23,148 nucleotides of DNA from Polyangiaceae bacterium (GCA_025936205.1 JAICTU010000084.1:1-23148); one strand, 5' to 3'. Positions 14,469-21,808 are shown, counted from the stretch's first letter. The notes: generated from the sequence alone by a model not told the origin. A program made the numbers and translations.

Positions 14469-15826
14469 AGAGCCTATTCTTGCGCCTGCTCACGTTCATG
14501 TGGCTGGCGATGACGCTGCTGGTCGGCGCCTTTGCGCTGATCCACGCCTGGGCCTTTCCGCCCGAAGCGGGTGAGCTGCGCCAGAAGTTCACGGCGCGTG
14601 CCGCCGAGATCCGGGGCGAGAACGCCGTCTACTGCCTACGCCTCGGGCTCGAGCACTGCGAGCAGGGGCTCGCGCGCCGGGAGCCGCGCGACCTGAAGCT
14701 GGCCCTGTACCGCGACGGTGAGCTCGCGCTCGGGGAGCCGATCGCAGCCGGACCGGAGATGGTGCGCGCCGCGCTCGGCGCCCCCGATCACGACGCCTTC
14801 CAGGTACGAGAGAGCGAGCTCACCTCGGTGGTGCTGGATCGCGATCCGCACTATGTGGTGGTCGCCGAGGGCCCGGTCTGGTCGCGCTGGATGTTCTTCC
14901 TGGTGCCGGACACGCTGCCCTATCGCCTGATCGCGATCGTACTGGTGACGGGCCTGGTGTCGGTTGCACTGGCGCGCTATCTCTCACGCCCCATCGCGCA
15001 GCTGCGGCAAGCCACGCAACGCATGGCCTCGGGCGATTTGTCGGTGCGCGTAGGCGGCCAACTCGCCCACGCGGACAGCGAGACCCGTGCCCTGGGGCGC
15101 GATCTCGATGCCATGGCGGAGCGCATCACGGCGCTGCTCGAGTCCGAGCGGCGCTTGCGCCGCGATATGTCCCATGAGCTGCGCTCCCCGCTGACACGGC
15201 TCAACATCGCCCTCGAGCTGATCCGCCGGCGCTCCCCGGAGGAGCTCGCGCCACACTTCGATCGCATCGAACGAGACACGGCGCGGCTCGATACCCTGAT
15301 CGGCGAGTTGCTGAAGCTTCAGCATCTGGAGGCAGAAACCAGGGTGCACGGTGAGGCGCTCGATCTGGCCGGGCTGACTCAACAGATCGTCGACGACGCC
15401 AACCTGGAAGCCGAGCAGCGCGGTTGCCGCGTGCGCGCGAGCCTGCAGCGAGGCTTCTCGGTGCGCGGCAACCGTGAGCTCTTGCAGCGCGCGATCGAAA
15501 ACGTCATCCGCAATGCCGTGCGCTTCACGGCAGACGGCACGGAGGTCGAGGTCTCGCTCCAGCCGCAGGCGCGCCGGGCGGTGTTGACCGTGCGAGACCA
15601 CGGCCCCGGCGTCCCGGAAGATGCGCTGCAGCGCATCTTCAAACCCTTCTATCGGGTGGGTGGCGACCGGGCGCGCAGCACGGGCGGCACGGGGCTCGGA
15701 CTGGCCATCACCGAGCGGGCCGTGAACCTTCACGGCGGCAACGTGCGTGCTCAGAATCATCAGGAGCAAGGCCTGCTGGTCACGATCGATTTGCCGCTCG
15801 ACGACAGCCTGGAGCAAGCCGCCTGA
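14465..15826 (+). CDS. Sensor histidine kinase (CpxA-like)
   Basis: The 453-residue membrane kinase pairs with the preceding response regulator. It has membrane spans near 11-29 and 152-172 flanking a periplasmic domain of about 120 residues with two cysteines (Cys57, Cys65). A HAMP linker follows (RYLSRPIAQLRQATQRMASGDL, about 171-225). The HisKA domain has phospho-acceptor His237 in RDMSHELRSPLTRL. The HATPase_c domain has N-box NVIRNAVRF (346-354), G1 DHGPGVPED (378-386), F-box IFKPFYR and G2 GGTGLGLAI (407-415). All catalytic motifs are intact. The MSHELRSPLTRL block and general architecture resemble CpxA, the envelope-stress sensor. The periplasmic domain is not recognisably conserved, so the signal is unknown. 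Confidence 0.95.
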   Translation: MKSLFLRLLTFMWLAMTLLVGAFALIHAWAFPPEAGELRQKFTARAAEIRGENAVYCLRLGLEHCEQGLARREPRDLKLALYRDGELALGEPIAAGPEMVRAALGAPDHDAFQVRESELTSVVLDRDPHYVVVAEGPVWSRWMFFLVPDTLPYRLIAIVLVTGLVSVALARYLSRPIAQLRQATQRMASGDLSVRVGGQLAHADSETRALGRDLDAMAERITALLESERRLRRDMSHELRSPLTRLNIALELIRRRSPEELAPHFDRIERDTARLDTLIGELLKLQHLEAETRVHGEALDLAGLTQQIVDDANLEAEQRGCRVRASLQRGFSVRGNRELLQRAIENVIRNAVRFTADGTEVEVSLQPQARRAVLTVRDHGPGVPEDALQRIFKPFYRVGGDRARSTGGTGLGLAITERAVNLHGGNVRAQNHQEQGLLVTIDLPLDDSLEQAA

Positions 15827-15847
15827 GCGCTGCGCCAGCTCGCGCCC

Positions 15848-16435
15848 TCAGCGCGTACCCTGCAGGGCCCGAACCAGGTCACCCTTGTTCATGCCCGAAC
15901 GTTGCCGCACCCCCGCGCGCTGCGCACGCTTCAGCAGCTCGGATTTGGTCAGCTGCTGCAAATCCTGACTGGCTCGTCCTCTGCGTTGGGAGGTTGCGCG
16001 AGCAGGACTCGCGCTCGCGCGCCGTGCCTTGCTCCCATTGGACTTCCTTCCATCGGACTTACTGCCGTCGGACTTGTGGCTGGCACTCGCCTTCGAGCCT
16101 CCAGCTCGCGTGCTGCGCCGCCCCGCTCCAGCTCTGTCGCTCGCTCGATCGCTGGCCCGTCGTGCCAGTGACTCACGCCGTACCAGCTTGTTGAAGTTGG
16201 TGTCTTTTCCGGTCTGATACAAGAACGCCAGCCCCTGCGCGTCGAACTTGGAGAACCACTCTTCCCAGCTGATGGGTTGCAGCGTGCCTTCGCCGGAAAA
16301 GCCGGGAAAGTCGATACGAATCAGTCCCACATCAGCTTTCGAACGGGTACGCGCGACCGTAGCGGGATGGCCGCCGTGGCTCTCGACCCAGCGCTGGATC
16401 TCCTGGTGATCAATGGTTTGTTTTGCAGCGGACAT
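15848..16435 (-). CDS. Conserved small domain fused to basic linker and Rho_N/SAP-like C-terminus
   Basis: The 195-residue protein starts at the ATG at 16435, chosen because AGAGGAG lies just upstream and the conserved domain begins right after it. Residues 1-88 (DHQEIQRWVESHGGHPATV, GLIRIDFPGF, ISWEEWFSKFDAQGLAFLYQ, FNKLVRR) match a small family often misannotated as '1,4-alpha-glucan branching enzyme', whose function is unknown. Residues 89-155 are a Ser/Arg/Lys/Gly-rich linker with short repeats (ASDR twice; KSDGS, KSDGR, KSNGS at 121-135). Residues 157-194 (LQQLTKSELLKRAQRAGVRQRSGMNKGDLVRALQ) form two short helices like Rho_N or SAP motifs, which bind nucleic acid. A DNA- or RNA-associated role is inference. 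The gene ends convergently with the histidine kinase gene, 21 bp away. Confidence 0.8.
   Translation of the reverse strand: MSAAKQTIDHQEIQRWVESHGGHPATVARTRSKADVGLIRIDFPGFSGEGTLQPISWEEWFSKFDAQGLAFLYQTGKDTNFNKLVRRESLARRASDRASDRAGAGRRSTRAGGSKASASHKSDGSKSDGRKSNGSKARRASASPARATSQRRGRASQDLQQLTKSELLKRAQRAGVRQRSGMNKGDLVRALQGTR
16031..16075 (-). repeat. Three 15-bp tandem repeats encoding KS(D/N)G(S/R)
   Basis: On the plus strand the three units each end in GGACTT (16031-16045, 16046-16060, 16061-16075). They encode KSDGS, KSDGR and KSNGS within the basic linker of the small Rho_N/SAP-like protein. The units differ at several positions, so the repeat is not fresh, but length variation between strains would be expected here. 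Confidence 0.7.
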
Positions 16436-16547
16436 GTGGCTCCTCTTTGTTGCCTTGCTGGCTCCAGTCACCGAATGCGGTGATGTGTGAGAACCCAAGC
16501 AAAGGGCATGCCTCTAGCACGCATGTTGCAACCCGCAGGCCGTACGC

Positions 16548-16577
16548 TGCCGGCCATGCAGGTTCACGAGGCCGGCA
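16548..16577 (-). terminator. GC-rich hairpin just after the methyltransferase stop
   Basis: TGCCGGCC (16548-16555) and GGCCGGCA (16570-16577) form a perfect 8-bp stem with a 14-base loop, beginning about two bases past the methyltransferase TGA on the minus strand. Position and stability fit a transcription terminator or mRNA-stabilising hairpin. No run of U follows, so it is not a canonical intrinsic terminator. A 5-bp alternative pairing with GGCCG at 16538-16542 is also possible. Confidence 0.4.
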
Positions 16578-16578
16578 T

Positions 16579-17535
16579 TCACTTGATCAGATGATAGCCG
16601 GCGCCATCCCAGGTCCGCAGCCCACGCACGCCATTGCGCACCAGGGTGAGACCCACGCTCGCCGCGTGGCGTTCCAGCTCGCTTCGATCGAGATCCAGAT
16701 CGCCGCGATAGGAGAAGTTGAAGATCGCGAGTTGACCTCCGGGCTTCAGCACGCGAACGGCTTCCGACAGATGTCGTTCAACCAGCGACCCGCCGCAACG
16801 CACCAGATAAGGAAAGCTATCGACCGCCAGGATCACATCCATGCTTCCCGCTGCGAAGCTCCGTAAATCTGAGCCATTCGCCAGCTGGAAGGCGACGTTC
16901 GGCAGTCCCGCGCAGCGCGTGCGGGCGAGTTCGAGCATCCTGCCGGAGATGTCGATGCCGGTGATGAAGTACACGGCGGGGGCGAGCGCTTGCTCGAACC
17001 GCCCGATACCGCAGCCGATGTCCAGGTAGCTCCATTCGCGCCCCAGCAAGTCCCAGTCCCGCAGGCGATCCTCGAGCTCGGCTGTGGCGGCGGCAAGCCG
17101 CGCAGCGTCGCCGAGTGAGTACAAGGCGACGCTCGCCTCGGGGCAGAGCTCCGCGGCGCGATCAAAGCCGCTCGCGAGCTGGGCGAGGCGACTCGCCGCG
17201 CCCGAGTCAGATGCGCCCGGTGCGGGCCGAGTCGCGGCGGCACCGGGCTCACCGCCATCAACGAGCTGCAGCGTGCGTACGACGATTTGCCAGGCGTCGC
17301 CCCGCTCACGGCCCAGAGCACACAGCTGCTCCAGCCTGCCCTGGAGCGCCGGCTCAGCGCTGCTCCTCGCCAGCCGCGCCGCTTGCTCCAGTAGCTCGGA
17401 CGCTTCAGCGGCAGAGCGCGCAGCCATCAGCACCTGCAGCAGCGCGTTGTGCGGCCCGAGTTCCCCGGCGCCATACGCCTCCAGCGCGGCCTGCACCGCT
17501 GGCGGGCACCCGAGGAGCCAGCTGGCGCTCGACAT
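16579..17535 (-). CDS. Class I SAM-dependent methyltransferase with helical N-terminal domain
   Basis: The protein has 318 residues from the ATG at 17535. The C-terminal Rossmann domain has motif I YLDIGCGIGRFEQ (SAM binding), GIDISGRMLELAR with acidic Asp195 for the ribose, VAFQLANGSDLRSF, the catalytic-side strand MDVILAVDSFPYLV and the post-motif EAVRVLKPGGQLAIFNFSYRG. The layout is that of the Methyltransf_11/25 group. The first 125 residues are helical (ALEAYGAGELGPHNALLQVLMAA), a leader seen on other methyltransferases of unknown substrate. Nothing identifies the methyl acceptor. The start is uncertain. The ATG has a purine-rich GGGGGA directly against it, which is too close to be ideal. 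Two in-frame TTG codons at 17550 and 17553 overlap the upstream terminator hairpin. An RNA hairpin immediately upstream may affect its expression. Confidence 0.85.
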   Translation of the reverse strand: MSSASWLLGCPPAVQAALEAYGAGELGPHNALLQVLMAARSAAEASELLEQAARLARSSAEPALQGRLEQLCALGRERGDAWQIVVRTLQLVDGGEPGAAATRPAPGASDSGAASRLAQLASGFDRAAELCPEASVALYSLGDAARLAAATAELEDRLRDWDLLGREWSYLDIGCGIGRFEQALAPAVYFITGIDISGRMLELARTRCAGLPNVAFQLANGSDLRSFAAGSMDVILAVDSFPYLVRCGGSLVERHLSEAVRVLKPGGQLAIFNFSYRGDLDLDRSELERHAASVGLTLVRNGVRGLRTWDGAGYHLIK

Positions 17536-17553
17536 TCCCCCTGTATGCAACAA

Positions 17554-17587
17554 AGGGCGCTGCCGTCGAGCCCGACGCCAGCGCCCT
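17554..17587 (-). terminator. Strong intrinsic terminator, minus strand
   Basis: The arms AGGGCGCTG (17554-17562) and CAGCGCCCT (17579-17587) pair perfectly over 9 bp. After one C/C mismatch, CGTCG/CGACG adds 5 bp closed by a 4-base loop. On the minus strand the stem is followed by TTGTTG, giving CCCTTTGTTG across the junction, the stem-plus-U form of a Rho-independent terminator. It most likely ends the cytochrome transcript. It also lies only about 20 bases before the methyltransferase ATG. Confidence 0.75.
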
Positions 17588-17610
17588 CAGCAGGCGTTGC
17601 AATTGGAAGC

Positions 17611-17638
17611 GGTGGCCAGCTCCCGTGAACTGGCCACC
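17611..17638 (-). terminator. Second hairpin, immediately after the cytochrome stop
   Basis: GGTGGCCAG (17611-17619) and CTGGCCACC (17630-17638) form a perfect 9-bp stem with a 10-base loop, starting seven bases after the stop of the cytochrome gene. The minus-strand sequence after it (CGCTTCCAATT) is only mildly U-rich. It may be a first-stage terminator or protect the mRNA end. With the hairpin at 17554-17587 it makes a tandem pair. Confidence 0.5.
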
Positions 17639-17645
17639 TCGCTGC

Positions 17646-19583
17646 TCAGCGACGGCGGACGTCGCGCAGGTCGTTCAGCGCGTTGTCGCACACGGCGGCT
17701 TCGGGCTGATTCTCGAGCGTGAACGTCAGCTCACACAAGCTCGAGAGGTACAGGTCGGTGAAGTCGTCACGGTCGACCGTACCGCGGCGCAGGACCGTCA
17801 ACGTCGGATCGAGCAGGTCGAGCGCATCCGTCAGATCATCCGGGGTCACGCCCAGATCACCCGCCACGTCCGCCAGCGTCATGTCCTGGTCGAAGCGCAA
17901 GAACACGTTGGACACCGGATCGCCGCCCTGGACGGGCAAGCCCGCGCTCGTGAGCGCGCGCTGGTAGAACGACGAAGAGTCGTCCTTCACCGTTTTGGCG
18001 AAGTCCTCAGGGGCGATGTAGATGTCCTCCAGCTGTTCCACCTCGTCGCGGTTCAGCCGCAGCTGACGCGAGTTGGACACTGCGAAGGGCCCAACCTCGT
18101 CCACGACCGGGATGAAGCCGGTGGCATGGCAGTTGGCGCAGGAGACCGAGGTGATGGCGCGGAAGTTGTTCTGGTTGGTGTCGAGCAGGATGTCCGAGTC
18201 CTCGACGATGTTGTCGTTCTCATCGGCGATGATGAAGCCCAGCATGCCGTTCGGCAGTGTGAAGATGGCTTCGGTGCCGCCCGGGGTGAACCCGAACGGA
18301 TCCTCGAAGATGCTGTCGCCGGCATCGTCGGCCTTGAAATCGAAGGCCTGCCACAGCACACCGCCGCGCGCGCCCATCTCGTGACGCTCGACCACGCGGT
18401 CCTGGCGCGAGATGCGCGAACGGGTCGTGCCGGCGCGAATCGCGTCGCCCTGCTCGATGTCGTCCTGGACATCGATGCCCAAGTCTCTCTCGATGAAGTC
18501 GCTCAACCTGCCGCGCGAGTCGACGCCGATCAGACCGTAGTAGACGTTGCCGATCGTGGCGACCGACAGCATCTGGTCGGCAAACATGACGGGGAAATCC
18601 GTCTGCGCGTCATCTTCTGCGTCTTCCGCATCGCTGCCCTCGAAGCGCACCGCATACGGGTTGTTCTCGGCGATGGCTTCCCAGGCGTCGTTGAAGTTGC
18701 GGCCATCGACGTCGACCGGGTCATCCCAGTTGAAGTCGCGCAGGTCGATCCGATACAGCGTCTCGTCCTTGTCGACCGCCTCCGGCTCGACGATGTTGGC
18801 CCGCTTGGACAACATGTTCATCATCTTGGTGAGCGCCTGGCGATCCTTCTCCAGCGCATCCAGGCAGACGCCTGCAGTGAAGCGGTTGGTCAGCGAGATG
18901 TAACGGATGAAGGGGCGATCGTTGCCATCCTGGCGACGCAGGTCGGAAGCCACGTCCTGGAACAGCTGGTCGAAGTCGACGACCTGGCCGTCCTCGGTGC
19001 AGCTACGGGCGGTGGTGTCAGCGCCCGGCCAGAAGGTGGGATTGTCGATGTAGTCCGACACGATCGTGATGTCCGCATCGGTGACGCGCGGCAACCCCGA
19101 GCTGACGGGTGGCATCTCACCACGGAGCATGCGCTGCACGATCAACGAACCCGCGGAGTTGAGCGGAACGATCTTGCCCGTCTGGACGAGCTTGTCGATG
19201 TCGTTGATGTAGTTCATCCCCGCCTTGGCGGCCTGGGGCGTCAGGTTCGGGCCGTGGCACTGACCGCAGTTCGCGGCCAGCACGTTCTCCGCCGAGGCCT
19301 TGGCCAGCGCCGTGGGATCGCCAGAGTTATCCTGCGCGCCGGTATCGACGGTGGAGGGCGGCGTGTTGCCCGGGCAACCCGCGAGCAGGGGGTTGTCGTC
19401 ACAGGTCTCGCGCTTGACCGGAGGCACATCGACGGGCGTCTCAGGCTTGGCACTGGGACCATCGCCACCGGGGTTGTTGTCGTCGCTGCCACCGCAAGCG
19501 ACCGCGAGCACGGCGGCGGTGATGCCGAAGCTCAGGCGTCTGAGCGACATCTCGTAGCTTTTGTGGTTGGTCTGGTTCGTCAT
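17646..19583 (-). CDS. Two-CXXCH c-type cytochrome lipoprotein
   Basis: The protein has 645 residues from the ATG at 19583, chosen because GGAG lies seven bases upstream. The signal is MSLRRLSFGITAAVLAVAC with lipobox Cys30. The actual start could be the second Met (residue 12). A long acidic, Pro-rich spacer is followed by a cytochrome c-like module with CGQCH (106-110) and a likely distal haem ligand Met157 in MLRGEMPPVSSG. A second CANCH (482-486) lies far downstream in SVSCANCHATGFIP, after a block with RHEMGARGGVLWQAFDFK and AIFTLPNGMLGFI. The C-terminal 150 residues lack haem motifs. Such proteins occur in myxobacteria and planctomycetes and are thought to act in extracytoplasmic electron transfer, but I do not recognise a characterised family. 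The protein is strongly acidic. Its gene is monocistronic, bounded by hairpins downstream and a structured leader upstream. Confidence 0.85.
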   Translation of the reverse strand: MTNQTNHKSYEMSLRRLSFGITAAVLAVACGGSDDNNPGGDGPSAKPETPVDVPPVKRETCDDNPLLAGCPGNTPPSTVDTGAQDNSGDPTALAKASAENVLAANCGQCHGPNLTPQAAKAGMNYINDIDKLVQTGKIVPLNSAGSLIVQRMLRGEMPPVSSGLPRVTDADITIVSDYIDNPTFWPGADTTARSCTEDGQVVDFDQLFQDVASDLRRQDGNDRPFIRYISLTNRFTAGVCLDALEKDRQALTKMMNMLSKRANIVEPEAVDKDETLYRIDLRDFNWDDPVDVDGRNFNDAWEAIAENNPYAVRFEGSDAEDAEDDAQTDFPVMFADQMLSVATIGNVYYGLIGVDSRGRLSDFIERDLGIDVQDDIEQGDAIRAGTTRSRISRQDRVVERHEMGARGGVLWQAFDFKADDAGDSIFEDPFGFTPGGTEAIFTLPNGMLGFIIADENDNIVEDSDILLDTNQNNFRAITSVSCANCHATGFIPVVDEVGPFAVSNSRQLRLNRDEVEQLEDIYIAPEDFAKTVKDDSSSFYQRALTSAGLPVQGGDPVSNVFLRFDQDMTLADVAGDLGVTPDDLTDALDLLDPTLTVLRRGTVDRDDFTDLYLSSLCELTFTLENQPEAAVCDNALNDLRDVRRR

Positions 19584-19678
19584 AGAGTTCTCCGGTCCTG
19601 ATTTGCGCGCCCGGCGCCAAGCGACGAGACAATTGGACGAAAAACTAAGCACAGGGGTCCGTCCAGCAGAGGGAGGCA

Positions 19679-19722
19679 GGTCTCATCCCGGGTAATGAGT
19701 AATGAGCGAGCGGGGTGAGACC
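19679..19722 (-). repeat. Long inverted repeat (12-bp arms) in the cytochrome leader
   Basis: GGTCTCATCCCG (19679-19690) and CGGGGTGAGACC (19711-19722) pair over 12 bp with one G/T wobble around a 20-base loop. It lies 96-139 bases before the cytochrome start, so if transcription starts near 19735 it would fold in the 5' leader. No U run follows it on either strand, so it is not an obvious terminator. It could be a leader regulatory structure, a protein-binding dyad or part of a small RNA. Confidence 0.55.
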
Positions 19723-19740
19723 GATTTCGAGGGCGCCAGA

Positions 19741-19768
19741 ATTAAAATTGCCAAAACAGGAGGGCAAA
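19741..19768 (-). promoter_or_regulatory. Candidate promoter for the cytochrome gene
   Basis: On the minus strand, TTTAAT (from 19746 to 19741) matches the -10 consensus at five of six positions. A weak -35-like TTTGCC (19768-19763) lies 16 bases upstream. It would give a leader of about 150 bases containing the hairpin at 19679-19722. In GC-rich DNA the AT-rich patch stands out, but the -35 match is poor. Confidence 0.3.
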
Positions 19769-19931
19769 TTTCGCCATCCGGGTCAGAGTGTAAGCAGAGA
19801 TCTGGACTCGGTCAGCAGAAGAGGCATGGCCAAAAGCACCTGTTGCAGAGACACTGGACAATTCCGTAAAGAAACACCTCTTCCGGCTGTCCCACATTGA
19901 GTCTCGGGGGAAAAGTGCCGCAATTCCTGAC

Positions 19932-20597
19932 GTGAGCCAATCGCTGCTGAGCGCCGCCGAAGGCGCCCTCTCCCCGCAGAAGCCCAAGCTGCGCGGCGTG
20001 CTGCACGCAGTCGTGGCATGCATCGCCGTCCCTGCCGGAACCGTGCTCGCGCTGCATGCCCGCACCGGCGTCCCCACCGCTCTCGCGATCGCCTATGCGA
20101 TCGCGCTGGTCTTGGTCTTCGGCACCAGCGGCCTGTACCACACGCCGCTCTGGCCGCTGACCACTCGCCGGCGCCTCAGGCGGCTGGATCACTCGATGAT
20201 CTACCTGCTGATCGCGGGCAGCTACGCGCCATTCGCGTACCAGCTGGAGAATGGCCCCCGCACCTTCGTGCTCTCCATCACGCTCGGCGGTGCCATGATC
20301 GGTTTCGTCAAGGCCCACGCCTGGGAAAAGGCGCCGCGCCTGCTCACGACGGGCTTCTATGTGCTGATCGGCTGGTCCATGGCGCCCTTCTTGCCGCAGC
20401 TCGCGACGCGCATCGGCTTGGCCTGGGTGGCCCTGCTGCTCGGCGGCGGCGCCTTCTACACGTCCGGCGCGCTGGTCTATTGGCTGCGCCGCCCCAATCC
20501 CTGGCCGCGCACCTTCGGGTATCACGAAGTGAATCACCTGCTGGGCCTGCCCGGAGCGATCGCCCACTACGTCGCGATCTGGCATCTCCTGACCTGA
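19932..20597 (+). CDS. Haemolysin III / PAQR family seven-span membrane protein
   Basis: This 221-residue integral inner-membrane protein of the HlyIII/YqfA group is related to PAQR receptors and ceramidase-like hydrolases. The superfamily's polar signature is complete: Ser66 and His70 in FGTSGLYHT, Asp86 in LDHSMIYLLIAGSYAPF, and His198 and His202 in FGYHEVNHLLG. In PAQR and ceramidase structures the histidines hold a zinc. About seven hydrophobic spans follow a 20-residue cytosolic start. The start is a GTG with only a weak ribosome binding site. Haemolytic activity is not implied by the name, and bacterial members are linked to membrane homeostasis. The gene stands alone, ending five bases from the convergent lipoprotein gene. 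Confidence 0.92.
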   Translation: MSQSLLSAAEGALSPQKPKLRGVLHAVVACIAVPAGTVLALHARTGVPTALAIAYAIALVLVFGTSGLYHTPLWPLTTRRRLRRLDHSMIYLLIAGSYAPFAYQLENGPRTFVLSITLGGAMIGFVKAHAWEKAPRLLTTGFYVLIGWSMAPFLPQLATRIGLAWVALLLGGGAFYTSGALVYWLRRPNPWPRTFGYHEVNHLLGLPGAIAHYVAIWHLLT

Positions 20598-20602
20598 CGG
20601 AC

Positions 20603-21808
20603 CTACGGCGCCGGCTCCGCCCGCACCAGGAAGTCCCAGCGCGCGACCACCGTGCCGCCGCGGTTGTCCTGCACGACCGCCCAGACGGGGATCGGCGTGT
20701 CGATCGCAACCGGAGGGGCTGTCCAGCTCAACGCGTAATCCGGATTCAAGCCCGTCGCCCGATCGTTGATCAGCGCCTGTTCGCGATTGAATCCGCCGTA
20801 CCCGAAGTATCGTACCCAGATGATCTCATCGGGTGCCGGCGCGCCCGCTGCAGCCCCGCTCGGATCCGCCTCCACGCTCGAAGCGCTCAGCGCCGGCAAC
20901 AGCTGATGGCTCGCGCAGGGGGGCGCGGCACACGCCGGCACCACCGGCAGGCAGCGCTGCGGAACCGGCTCGTCCACGGCTGAAAACCCCGGTGCGAGCG
21001 GGCGGGCGCACGCGGTGGGCAGTTCCCCGACGCTCGTCCCCGCACAGTCGTCGTCGCTCTCGCAGGTGACAGCTGGCGGCTCCACCCCATCGAGCGGTGC
21101 TCCAGAGAGCTCCGGCGCATGATTCAAGGCGCCCGCGTACGTGTACGTGGTGACGAAACCAGGCACGAAGGCGTCACTGCCCAGCGCTTCTCCCGTGTCC
21201 CTGTCCTCGCAGCGCAGAGGGACCGCTCTCCGGCTGTCCGGGTCCGGCCGCAGCACGCCGCGGCATACTGCAAAGAATGTAAAGCTCACGCCGAAGGGCG
21301 CCGCTGCGGTACGCAGCTGACGCCCCTCGAGAATGCTCTCGGGTACGTGCAGCGCGAACTGATCGCCCACGGCAAAGTAAGCTCTGAGCTCCGCAGGGAT
21401 CTCGGTGTTCGATGACGGGAGCGGATCGGGCAGACTCGCTGCGATCTGGCGGAGCAGCGGGTAGCAGCCCGATTGCGCATCGCCCGGCGGGTTGTGACAG
21501 CCCCCGATCCAAGCCAGGCTGAGCGGCCCTCCCGGGAGCGACGCTTCGCCCGCCACACCCGCGGCCTGCTGCAACTCTGCAAGCAACGACGCCCCGTCGA
21601 ACACCTCCAATCGCAGGTCGAGATCGGCGCCGGGCACGCCGCTCGCCGGAGAAGCCACCGAGCCGAGCACGCGTACTCCGCGCGGCTGGCGCGGGTTGGC
21701 GAAGTCCGGACCGCTGGGGAAGCAGCCGCCGATCAGCAGCCACGCGACCAGCGCCACGCGACGGAGCGAGTTCGAGCCGGACCGGGATCGCTGGAGTTGA
21801 CAGGCCAT
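20603..21808 (-). CDS. Cys-rich secreted lipoprotein, coupled to TonB receptor gene
   Basis: This 401-residue protein has a basic N-terminus (QRSRSGSNSLRR), a hydrophobic core and a lipobox IGGC (Cys29), so it is predicted to be lipidated. The body contains a beta-rich first half (VRVLGSVASPASGVPGADLDLRLEVFDG) and many cysteines, including CESDDDCAG, CARPLAPG, CLPVVPACAAPPC. The second half is Pro/Ala-rich and ends in IPVWAVVQDNRGGTVVARWDFLVR. I do not recognise a characterised family. The start is the ATG at 21808, whose A is the last base of the upstream receptor's TGA (TGATG), a classic sign of translational coupling. A surface partner of the receptor, analogous in role to a substrate-binding lipoprotein, is inference. 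Confidence 0.85.
   Translation of the reverse strand: MACQLQRSRSGSNSLRRVALVAWLLIGGCFPSGPDFANPRQPRGVRVLGSVASPASGVPGADLDLRLEVFDGASLLAELQQAAGVAGEASLPGGPLSLAWIGGCHNPPGDAQSGCYPLLRQIAASLPDPLPSSNTEIPAELRAYFAVGDQFALHVPESILEGRQLRTAAAPFGVSFTFFAVCRGVLRPDPDSRRAVPLRCEDRDTGEALGSDAFVPGFVTTYTYAGALNHAPELSGAPLDGVEPPAVTCESDDDCAGTSVGELPTACARPLAPGFSAVDEPVPQRCLPVVPACAAPPCASHQLLPALSASSVEADPSGAAAGAPAPDEIIWVRYFGYGGFNREQALINDRATGLNPDYALSWTAPPVAIDTPIPVWAVVQDNRGGTVVARWDFLVRAEPAP

Larger units (their letters stand above)
19584..19931. other. Divergent intergenic region with leader hairpin
   Basis: These 348 bp separate the cytochrome gene (minus) from the haemolysin III-like gene (plus) and are visibly more AT-rich than the flanking genes. 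They contain the large hairpin at 19679-19722, a candidate minus-strand promoter near 19741-19768, and the near-repeat TAATGAGTAATGAG inside the hairpin loop. I find no credible small ORF. A Shine-Dalgarno-like AGGAGGG at 19758-19764 is not followed by a start codon at a usable distance. I see no clear promoter for the plus-strand gene. Confidence 0.5.

Noticed and set aside
15823..15851. Possible bidirectional hairpin (CTGAG...CTCAG with flanking CGC/GCG) between the histidine kinase and the convergent small gene
   Set aside because: The stem is short, needs a two-base bulge and has no U run. It could be chance in GC-rich sequence.
17115..19601. Very long open frame (828 codons) on the plus strand opposite the cytochrome gene
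   Set aside because: Its product has no recognisable domain and is rich in Arg/Val/Asp/Gln as expected for the reverse complement of a high-GC gene. The minus-strand frame has a signal peptide, ribosome binding site and haem motifs.
19758..19764. AGGAGGG as a ribosome binding site for a hidden small plus-strand gene
   Set aside because: No ATG, GTG or TTG follows within a usable distance and the downstream frames are not coding-like.
19742..20077. Minus-strand open frame overlapping the haemolysin III-like start and spacer
   Set aside because: It has no domain, and most of it mirrors the haemolysin III-like gene, whose PAQR motifs are intact.
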